Source of the DNA: Streptomyces cyaneochromogenes
GTDB lineage: Bacteria > Actinomycetota > Actinomycetes > Streptomycetales > Streptomycetaceae
Reading direction: 5' to 3'
DNA length: 64,000 nucleotides
Assembly (NCBI RefSeq): GCF_003963535.1
Contig: NZ_CP034539.1
Span: 2,356,001-2,420,000, forward strand
The notes under the pieces were generated by a model. That model searched no databases and had not been told where the DNA came from. It was given only the letters and a program-made list of their open reading frames with translations. Below are positions 58,299-64,000 of the stretch, in pieces. The translations under genes and the position numbers were made by a program. How positions within the stretch are numbered: position 1 is the first letter of the stretch; the number at the start of each line of letters is the position of its first letter.

Positions 58299-58318
58299 GA
58301 ATTTCCCTCGGTAAATTC
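58299..58318 (+). promoter_or_regulatory. Dyad at the ectA start
   Basis: GAATTT-CCCTCGGT-AAATTC ends 7 nt before the ectA ATG (58326) and contains TAAATT (58312-58317), a possible -10 box. No Shine-Dalgarno sequence precedes ectA, so a leaderless mRNA with an overlapping operator is a reasonable reading. Confidence 0.4.
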
Positions 58319-58325
58319 AATTCGC

Positions 58326-58832
58326 ATGACTGCCGCACAAGCAGACCTGCAAATCGACCGTCCGGCGGTGGCCGACGGGGCCGCGCTGTGGCGGATTGCC
58401 AGAGACTCCAAGGCCCTCGACCTCAACTCGTCGTACAGCTATCTGCTGTGGTGTCGGGACTTCGCCGGCACGTCGGCCGTCGCGCGTGACGAGCGCGGGG
58501 AGCCGGTCGGCTTCGTCACCGGATACGTACGGCCGGAGCGTCCGCACACCCTGCTCGTCTGGCAGGTGGCCGTGGACGACGCCCATCGCGGCCGCGGCAT
58601 CGCCGCCGCGCTGCTCGACGGGCTCGTCGCACGGGTCGGCCGCGAGTACGGCATCACAAGCGTCGAGACCACCATCACGCCCGGCAACACCGCCTCCGAA
58701 CGCCTGTTCGTCTCCTTCGCGGAGCGGCACGGTGCCGCCCTGGAGCGCGAGGTGCTGTTCCCCGCGAGCGTGTTCCCGGACGGACCGCACGACCCCGAGG
58801 TCCTGTACCGCATCGGTCCCCTCTCCCTCTGA
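58326..58832 (+). CDS. ectA: L-2,4-diaminobutyrate acetyltransferase
   Basis: A 168-aa GNAT protein: the acetyl-CoA motif VDDAHRGRGIAAALLDGLV is clear, with LDLNSSYSYLLWCRDFAGTS near the start, an EctA hallmark. It acetylates diaminobutyrate at the gamma position in ectoine synthesis. First gene of ectABCD; 31 bp precede ectB. No ribosome site before the ATG. Confidence 0.97.
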   Translation: MTAAQADLQIDRPAVADGAALWRIARDSKALDLNSSYSYLLWCRDFAGTSAVARDERGEPVGFVTGYVRPERPHTLLVWQVAVDDAHRGRGIAAALLDGLVARVGREYGITSVETTITPGNTASERLFVSFAERHGAALEREVLFPASVFPDGPHDPEVLYRIGPLSL

Positions 58833-58863
58833 CTTCCCCCCACGCAACGAGGAGCGATTCGTC

Positions 58864-60135
58864 GTGACCATCACCCAGCCCGACCTCAGCGTCTTCGAGA
58901 CCCTGGAGTCCGAGGTGCGCAGCTACTGCCGCGGCTGGCCCACCGTCTTCGACCGTGCGCGGGGCAGCCGCATGTACGACGAGGACGGCCACGAGTATCT
59001 GGACTTCTTCGCCGGGGCCGGCTCGCTGAACTACGGGCACAACAACCCGGTCCTGAAACGGGCCCTGATCGACTACCTGGAGCGCGACGGCGTCACGCAC
59101 GGGCTCGACATGTCCACCAGCGCCAAGCGTGCGTTCCTGGAGTCCTTCCAGAACATCGTGCTGCGGCCGCGTGACCTGCCTTACAAGGTCATGTTCCCCG
59201 GCCCCACGGGCACCAACGCCGTGGAGTCGGCGCTCAAGCTGGCACGGAAGGTGAAGGGCCGCGAGTCCATCGTGTCCTTCACCAACGCCTTCCACGGGAT
59301 GTCCCTGGGCTCCCTCGCCGTGACCGGCAACGCCTTCAAGCGGGCCGGGGCCGGGATCCCGCTCGTGCACGGCACGCCGATGCCGTTCGACAACTACTTC
59401 GACGGCACGGTCGAGGACTTCCTGTGGTTCGAGCGGCTCCTGGAGGACCAGGGCTCCGGGCTCAACAAGCCCGCCGCCGTGATCGTGGAGACCGTGCAGG
59501 GCGAGGGCGGCATCAACGTCGCCCGCCCGGAGTGGCTGCGCGCCCTGTCCGAGCTGTGCGAGCGGCAGGACATGCTGCTAATCGTCGACGACATCCAGAT
59601 GGGGTGCGGGCGGACCGGGGCCTTCTTCTCGTTCGAGGAGGCGGGCATCACCCCGGACATCGTCACCGTGTCCAAGTCCATCAGCGGCTACGGACTGCCC
59701 ATGTCGCTGTGCCTGTTCAAGCCCGAGCTGGACATCTGGGAGCCGGGCGAGCACAACGGCACCTTCCGCGGCAACAACCCCGCCTTCGTCACCGCGACCG
59801 CCGCCCTGGAGGCGTACTGGGCGGACGGGTCCGCGATGGAGAAGCAGACCCAGGGGCGCGGCGAGCAGATCGAGCAGGCGCTCATCTCCATCACCGAGGA
59901 GAACCTCGCCGACGTCAAGGAGTACCGCGGACGCGGGCTCGTGTGGGGCCTGGAGTTCCACGACAAGGACCGCGCCGGACGCGTCGCGCACCGAGCGTTC
60001 GAACTCGGGCTGCTCATCGAGACGTCGGGCCCCGAGAGCGAGGTCGTGAAGCTGCTTCCGGCGCTCACGATCACCCCGGAGGAACTGGACGAGGGACTCA
60101 GCGTCCTCGCCCGCTCCGTCCGGGAAACCATCTGA
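58864..60135 (+). CDS. ectB: Diaminobutyrate-2-oxoglutarate transaminase
   Basis: A 423-aa class III aminotransferase with [38 protein letters not shown], the aspartate segment [20 protein letters not shown] and the PLP Lys-271 in [14 protein letters not shown]. It makes L-2,4-diaminobutyrate from aspartate semialdehyde using glutamate. GTG 58864 has GAGGAG about 10 nt upstream. Confidence 0.97.
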   Translation: MTITQPDLSVFETLESEVRSYCRGWPTVFDRARGSRMYDEDGHEYLDFFAGAGSLNYGHNNPVLKRALIDYLERDGVTHGLDMSTSAKRAFLESFQNIVLRPRDLPYKVMFPGPTGTNAVESALKLARKVKGRESIVSFTNAFHGMSLGSLAVTGNAFKRAGAGIPLVHGTPMPFDNYFDGTVEDFLWFERLLEDQGSGLNKPAAVIVETVQGEGGINVARPEWLRALSELCERQDMLLIVDDIQMGCGRTGAFFSFEEAGITPDIVTVSKSISGYGLPMSLCLFKPELDIWEPGEHNGTFRGNNPAFVTATAALEAYWADGSAMEKQTQGRGEQIEQALISITEENLADVKEYRGRGLVWGLEFHDKDRAGRVAHRAFELGLLIETSGPESEVVKLLPALTITPEELDEGLSVLARSVRETI

Positions 60136-60163
60136 AACACCACCTAGGAGGCATCGCAGCACC

Positions 60164-60568
60164 GTGATCGTCCGTTCGTTCAAGGACATCGAAGGAACCG
60201 ACCGCCATGTGAAATCGGCGTCCGGCACCTGGGAGAGCAAGCGCATCGTCCTCGCCAAGGAGAAGGTCGGCTTCTCCCTGCACGAGACGATCCTGTACGC
60301 GGGTACGGAGACGTCGATGTGGTACGCGAACCACATCGAGGCCGTCGTCTGCGTCGAGGGCGAGGCCGAGCTGACCGACCACGAGACCGGGCGGACGCAC
60401 ACCATCACGCCCGGGACCATGTACCTCCTGGACGGGCACGAGAGGCACACGCTGCGGATCAAGGAGGACTTCCGCTGCATCTGTGTCTTCAACCCGCCCG
60501 TGACCGGCCGGGAGGACCACGACGAGAACGGCGTGTACCCGCTGCTCACCGAGCCCGAGGAGGTGTGA
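60164..60568 (+). CDS. ectC: L-ectoine synthase
   Basis: A 134-aa cupin-fold protein: [18 protein letters not shown] start, [20 protein letters not shown] and [20 protein letters not shown], all EctC hallmarks. It closes N-acetyl-diaminobutyrate into ectoine. GTG 60164 follows an AGGAGG site at about 12 nt. Confidence 0.97.
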   Translation: MIVRSFKDIEGTDRHVKSASGTWESKRIVLAKEKVGFSLHETILYAGTETSMWYANHIEAVVCVEGEAELTDHETGRTHTITPGTMYLLDGHERHTLRIKEDFRCICVFNPPVTGREDHDENGVYPLLTEPEEV

Positions 60569-60575
60569 GAAACCC

Positions 60576-61478
60576 ATGACCACCGCCATCACCGGAAACG
60601 TCACCGATCTCTACCCCAGCCGCGGCGCCACCGAGGTGTCGACCCCGCGCCAGGACCCCGTCGTGTGGGGCTCCCCCGACACGCCGGGCCCGATCGCGAA
60701 CGCCGATCTCCAGTCGTTCGAGCGCGACGGCTTCCTCGCGATCGACCAGCTCATCACCGAGGACGAGGTCGCCGTCTACCACCAGGAGCTGGAGCGGCTG
60801 ATCACCGACCCGGGGATCCGTGCGGACGAGCGGTCGATCATCGAGCCGAAGTCCAAGGAGATCCGGTCCGTCTTCGAGGTGCACAAGATCAGTGAGGTGT
60901 TCGCCTCCCTGGTGCGCGACGAGCGGGTCGTCGGGCGGGCGCGGCAGATCCTCGGCTCGGACGTGTACGTCCACCAGTCGCGGATCAACGTCAAGCCGGG
61001 CTTCGGGGCGAGCGGCTTCTACTGGCACTCCGACTTCGAGACCTGGCACGCCGAGGACGGTCTGCCGAACATGCGGACGGTGTCCGTCTCGATCGCGCTG
61101 ACCGAGAACTACGACACCAACGGCGGGCTCATGATCATGCCCGGCTCGCACCGTACGTTCCTCGGCTGTGCGGGTGCCACGCCCAAGGACAACTACAAGA
61201 AGTCCCTGCAGATGCAGGACGCGGGCACGCCGTCGGACGAGGCGCTGACCAAGATGGCTTCCGAGTACGGCATCAAGCTCTTCACGGGCAAGGCCGGTTC
61301 GGCGACCTGGTTCGACTGCAACTGCATGCACGGGTCCGGGGACAACATCACGCCGTTCCCGCGCAGCAACGTCTTCATCGTGTTCAACAGCGTGGAGAAC
61401 GCGGCCGTCGAGCCCTTCGCGGCTCCGGTACGGCGGCCGCCGTTCATCGGCGCAAGGGACTTCACTCCCGTGCGGTGA
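60576..61478 (+). CDS. ectD: Ectoine hydroxylase
   Basis: A 300-aa Fe(II)/2-oxoglutarate dioxygenase of the phytanoyl-CoA hydroxylase family. The iron ligands are His-151 and Asp-153 in FYWHSDFETWH and His-252 in CNCMHGSGDN. NVKPGFGASGFYWHSDFETW is the EctD block. It hydroxylates ectoine to 5-hydroxyectoine. GAGGAGGTG lies upstream of ATG 60576. Last gene before the terminator. Confidence 0.97.
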   Translation: MTTAITGNVTDLYPSRGATEVSTPRQDPVVWGSPDTPGPIANADLQSFERDGFLAIDQLITEDEVAVYHQELERLITDPGIRADERSIIEPKSKEIRSVFEVHKISEVFASLVRDERVVGRARQILGSDVYVHQSRINVKPGFGASGFYWHSDFETWHAEDGLPNMRTVSVSIALTENYDTNGGLMIMPGSHRTFLGCAGATPKDNYKKSLQMQDAGTPSDEALTKMASEYGIKLFTGKAGSATWFDCNCMHGSGDNITPFPRSNVFIVFNSVENAAVEPFAAPVRRPPFIGARDFTPVR

Positions 61479-61506
61479 GACCACACGGCCCGGTGTTCCG
61501 GCGCCC

Positions 61507-61559
61507 GTGAAGCGGCCGGACCCGCACGCCTTCGGGCAGAGGCGGGTCCGGCCGCTCAC
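61507..61559 (+). terminator. Strong hairpin ending the ectABCD operon
   Basis: AGCGGCCGGACCCGC (61511-61525) pairs perfectly with GCGGGTCCGGCCGCT (61542-61556), extended by GTG/CAC, 29 bp after the ectD stop. Confidence 0.9.
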
Positions 61560-61599
61560 GGCTGTCACCCCTTCCCCTTGTGTGTCGACAGATGACCGT

Positions 61600-61885
61600 T
61601 CACCGGTCCTGCGACAGAAGGCCGGCCAGCGTCCTGTAGGAACGGTCCCAGCTCCATTCCCGGTGCACCCAGGCACGCCCCTTCTCGCCCAACGCGCGTG
61701 CCTCCTCCCGGTCGAGGAGTAAGCCGGTCAGACGAGCGGCCCGAATCCCCGACGACCACGGGGAGCCCGGCGGCGGCCGCCTCGAGGAAGACGATGCCCA
61801 GTCCCTCGACCTCGAGGCCCGCGGGCGATCGGCACCTTCGCCCACCACAGTTCGTGGCCGTGCGTGGTGGCGGCGATGCGCTCGC
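61600..61885 (-). pseudogene. Remnant of a GT4 glycosyltransferase C-terminus
   Basis: In one minus-strand frame the sequence reads EVEGLGIVFLEAAAAGLPVV and VGDSG, the classic donor-binding end of GT4 glycosyltransferases. In a second frame, downstream, it reads LLLDREEARALGEKGRAWVH and REWSWDRSYRTLAGLLSQ, the usual last helices. The part between (the GG-x-P-E segment and loop) is missing or scrambled and no upstream half exists. A degraded fragment. Confidence 0.65.
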
Positions 61886-61976
61886 CAAGCTCGACCTGCG
61901 TGATCGGGCTCAGGCGGTGATCCTCGCCTATGAACTGGGCCTGGTCTCCCCGAGGAACGGCGGGCCCGCGCGGTGA
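61858..61976 (+). pseudogene. Remnant of a LuxR-type response regulator C-terminus
   Basis: The plus strand ends in DALAKLDLRDRAQAVILAYE followed by LGLVSPR and a stop at 61976. This is the end of a NarL/LuxR HTH domain (normally V-x-x-L-L-x-K-L-x-L-R-D-R-x-Q-A-V). No N-terminal receiver or full HTH precedes it. It abuts the glycosyltransferase remnant. Confidence 0.6.
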
Positions 61977-61988
61977 AGCGGTGACCCC

Positions 61989-62990
61989 TCACAGCCACGC
62001 CAGCGACGCGGCCCGCTCCAGTACGTTCCGTACGGCGGCGGCGTCGCCCGTGGCTCCCCTCGGCACCGTCTGCGGCGTGTACCGGCCGCCGACCAGCAGG
62101 CAGAAGTCGACGGGTTCCAGGGCGAGTTCGGCCCGTACGGGCTCGTCCTCGGAGCCCAGCACCCACTCCTCGCCCCCGGTGACCGAGAACAGCACCGGGG
62201 GCGCGCCGGTCCCCAGGGCCAGGCCGAGGACGCGAACGGCGAGGCGGACCAGCTGCCCCAGGTGCTCCCGCGGGGGCGGCGGGACGGCGAGGCCGAGGGC
62301 GCGGCCGATGTCGTCGGTGTGGATCCACGTCTCGAAGGCGCGCACCAGGAAGTGCTCGGCGACGGGCAGCCGCATCCCCATCAACGTCACGGCCCGCGCG
62401 GCGAGTTCGGCGTCCCGGGCCTCGGGCGTGCCGAGCAGCTGCTCCGCCTGCGCGGCCCAGTCGGCCACGGTCTCCTCAGGCGTACGGCCGTGCTCGTGGG
62501 CGATGACGTCGGCGGTACGGCGGTCCCAGGCGTCCTCCCAGGGCGTCCCCTCCTCGATCCGCGAGGGCGGCACACGTGCGCCGATGCCGAGGCGGGTCGC
62601 CAGGTGCTCGTCGGCGGCGAGGAGATGGGCGAGGGTGGCGTGCGCGTCCCAGTCGTGCACGACCGGCGTGGCCCAGCGGTCCGCCAGCTCGGGCAGCAGC
62701 GCCTTGAGCCCGGCGACGGCGGCGGCGTAGGGCGCGGCGTGCCCGGCGATGCGGGCAACGGCAGGCCGGGTGCGCAGGGCGAGGGAGAGCACGCCGTCGG
62801 CGGACCGCGCGGGAGCCTTCGGCGGCGGCCCGTCCAGCAGTCGTACCGTCCCCCGCAGCCGTGCCGCCTCCGCCGCGCAGCTCTCGCACGCGGCCAGGTG
62901 TGCCGCGACCGTCTCCTCCTCGGCCGGGTCGAGGGCGCCGAAGGCCCAGGCGGCCAGCAGGTCACGTACCGCCTCGTGATCGTCGGTCAT
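61989..62990 (-). CDS. Anti-sigma zinc finger fused to maleylpyruvate isomerase-like domain
   Basis: A 333-aa protein. Residues 1-~50 hold an anti-sigma zf-HC2 module with HLAACESCAAE (HxxxCxxC). From about residue 75 a mycothiol-dependent DinB-like (MDMPI_N) domain follows with WDAHATLAHLLAADEHLATR and ETWIHTDDIGRALGL, and a C-terminal domain. It is encoded 48 bp after the ECF sigma gene on the same strand, so it probably holds that sigma factor; the enzyme-like part may sense thiol or redox state. GGAGGAGG precedes the ATG. Confidence 0.88.
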   Translation of the reverse strand: MTDDHEAVRDLLAAWAFGALDPAEEETVAAHLAACESCAAEAARLRGTVRLLDGPPPKAPARSADGVLSLALRTRPAVARIAGHAAPYAAAVAGLKALLPELADRWATPVVHDWDAHATLAHLLAADEHLATRLGIGARVPPSRIEEGTPWEDAWDRRTADVIAHEHGRTPEETVADWAAQAEQLLGTPEARDAELAARAVTLMGMRLPVAEHFLVRAFETWIHTDDIGRALGLAVPPPPREHLGQLVRLAVRVLGLALGTGAPPVLFSVTGGEEWVLGSEDEPVRAELALEPVDFCLLVGGRYTPQTVPRGATGDAAAVRNVLERAASLAWL

Positions 62991-63038
62991 CGCGCACCTC
63001 CTCCCAGTGCCGTTCTCCCGCGAGTACCCCTCTCGCCA

Positions 63039-63656
63039 TCATGCGCCCCTTTCGAGCGCGGGGTCCGGTGGGTCGGCCAAAGTTTCCGCCAAGGAGCGCA
63101 GGGCGGTGCGCAGCCGGGTCTTGGCCGTGCCCTCGGGTATCCCCAGTTCCACGGCGGCCTGCCGGTAGGTGCGGCCGGCGAAGTAGGCGAGGTGCACGAC
63201 CTCCCGTTGCGGCTGCGGGAGTTCGGCGAGGGCGGAGTGCAGCAGGAGGGAGCGCTCCCGGTCGACGACCGTCTCGTCGGGGCCGGGACCGGCGTCGGGG
63301 ATGGCCTGGAGCGCCAGGTCGTCGGCTCCGGCGTCCTTGCGGTGCCGGGCCTCGCTGCGGACCCAGTCCACGGCCCGCCGGTGGGCGAGCACGGACAGCC
63401 AGGTGCGCAGCGAGCCGCGGTGCGGGTCGAAGGCGTACGGCCTGCTCCACAGCTGGGCGAAGACCTCCTGCGCCACGTCCTCGGCGGCGCCCGGCGAGCG
63501 GGTCACCCGCACGGCGACCCCCCGCACCAGCCCGCCGTACGCCGCGTACACCTCGGCCAGCGCGGACTCGTCGCCGTACACCAACCGCCGGTGCACTTCC
63601 GCGTCGGCAGGCGACTGGACGGACGTATCGCCCGTGGACTCCACCGGCACCACCAC
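63039..63656 (-). CDS. ECF RNA polymerase sigma factor
   Basis: A 205-aa sigma-70 ECF protein: region 2 in AEDVAQEVFAQLWSRPYAFD and GSLRTWLSVLAHRRAVDWVR, region 4 in LAELPQPQREVVHLAYFAGR and TYRQAAVELGIPEGTAKTRL. It is a SigK-like factor, paired with the zinc-finger protein encoded next, a typical sigma/anti-sigma unit. The start is one of three consecutive GTG codons near 63656. Confidence 0.92.
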   Translation of the reverse strand: MVVPVESTGDTSVQSPADAEVHRRLVYGDESALAEVYAAYGGLVRGVAVRVTRSPGAAEDVAQEVFAQLWSRPYAFDPHRGSLRTWLSVLAHRRAVDWVRSEARHRKDAGADDLALQAIPDAGPGPDETVVDRERSLLLHSALAELPQPQREVVHLAYFAGRTYRQAAVELGIPEGTAKTRLRTALRSLAETLADPPDPALERGA

Positions 63657-63701
63657 CCCTGGTGCCCTTCCTAGCGTCCTCGGCGGGCCCGCGCCAGTGG
63701 T

Positions 63702-64000
63702 TCAGGCAGACAGGGCGTCCAGCAGCCGGTCGACGTCCTCGACGGTGTTGTAGAGGTGGAAGGCCGCGCGCAGGTTGCCCGCGCGGTTGGAGACCTCGAT
63801 TCCGGCGGCGCTCAGGGCGGGCTGGCGCTCGCCGAGGCGGGGCACGGAGACGATGGCCGAGCCGGGTGCGGGCACCGGTTCGTGGCCGAGCGGGGCGAGT
63901 CCCGCGCGGAAGCGGTCGGCGAGGGCGAGGTCGTGGGCCCGGATGGTGGCGACCCCGAGTTCCTCGACCAGTTCCAGCGAGGCGCGCAGTCCGGCGTACG
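63702..64000 (-). CDS. Class V aminotransferase, C-terminal fragment
   Basis: The gene runs off the right edge; 98 residues and the stop are present. The end reads GIEVSNRAGNLRAAFHLYNT then VEDVDRLLDALSA, the last strand and helix of class V PLP enzymes (cysteine desulfurase-like). The active-site Lys lies outside the window. Function cannot be fixed. Confidence 0.8.
   Translation of the reverse strand, partial: YAGLRASLELVEELGVATIRAHDLALADRFRAGLAPLGHEPVPAPGSAIVSVPRLGERQPALSAAGIEVSNRAGNLRAAFHLYNTVEDVDRLLDALSA

Larger units (their letters stand above)
58021..58325. other. 305-bp ect operon upstream region
   Basis: It holds a terminator for the preceding gene, then an AT-richer leader. Visible dyads: GGCTGTGA (58152) with TCACAGCC (58216), TCACG-CCCG-CGTGA (58238-58251) and GAATTT...AAATTC (58299-58318). 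No gene is supported. The ect promoter must lie here. Confidence 0.6.

Noticed and set aside
61600..62328. A 242-aa minus-strand protein spanning the glycosyltransferase remnant
   Set aside because: Most of it is antisense shadow of the neighbouring gene; only its last ~50 residues resemble a GT4 C-terminus.

Overview
This window is a high-GC Streptomyces chromosome segment. The signs are about 70% GC, strong GC3 bias, frequent GTG starts, ATGA/GTGA gene overlaps, mycothiol-type enzymes and LAETG cell-wall anchoring. The gene order (gbn-like HTH gene, ABC-F gene, pit, cobalamin cluster, LAETG protein, ectABCD) matches what I recall of the SCO182x-SCO187x core region of S. coelicolor. I see no insertion sequence, prophage, CRISPR array, tRNA or rRNA. 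The region is mostly vertically inherited core genome with local sequence novelties.

Layout. 1-10.3 kb: DUF485/solute symporter pair, secreted subtilisin-like protease, class III CoA-transferase, CopD-like membrane protein, Zn alcohol dehydrogenase, VIT/CCC1-type transporter, DEDDh exonuclease-BRCT protein, small Cys-rich protein, SURF1, and a frameshifted hypothetical gene. 10.3-16.5 kb: cstA-ybdD, a DUF3311 gene, a divergent sodium:solute symporter translationally coupled to an ECF sigma factor and a small membrane protein, then an ~830-bp degenerate ~26-bp tandem array that is probably non-coding. 16.5-23.4 kb: GH15 hydrolase, an atypical SDR, a tightly overlapping Asp23/AmaP envelope-stress operon with a divergent partner, enoyl-CoA hydratase, and a 73-aa HTH protein resembling the nucleoid protein Gbn. 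23.4-33.3 kb: ABC-F protein, a decayed gene, VOC protein, a large hypothetical, a secreted alpha/beta hydrolase, class II aldolase, GH25 lysozyme, and the PHO-box-controlled phosphate transporter pit with its small membrane partner.

33.4-51.1 kb: a cobalamin riboswitch followed by a 13-gene cobalamin operon (cobD, cobQ, cobN, chlI/D-type chelatase, cobO, cobB, cobI, cobM, cobL, cbiG-cobJ fusion, cobH, cbiX, cobC). Almost every junction overlaps. It covers cobalt insertion, ring methylation and contraction, amidation, adenosylation and aminopropanol attachment. A precorrin-6A reductase and the lower-ligand assembly genes (cobU/S/T) are not here.

51.2-64 kb: sortase-anchored LAETG protein, amidohydrolase, polar amino-acid ABC transporter with a well-formed promoter flanked by two dyads, class V aminotransferase, DinB-like protein, the ectoine/5-hydroxyectoine operon ectABCD ending in a strong hairpin, a small gene graveyard (glycosyltransferase and LuxR-type remnants), an anti-sigma/maleylpyruvate-isomerase-like fusion with its ECF sigma factor, and a class V aminotransferase cut by the window edge.

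The most unusual observations are: (1) the ~26-bp minisatellite with a 78-bp higher-order repeat before the GH15 gene; (2) a dispersed intergenic element, present three times here, one copy of which lies in frame inside cobB and lacks the in-frame TGA carried by the other copies; (3) six GATC sites within 87 bp upstream of a gene resembling a GATC-binding nucleoid protein; (4) a perfect 14-bp hairpin containing the probable SURF1 start codon.
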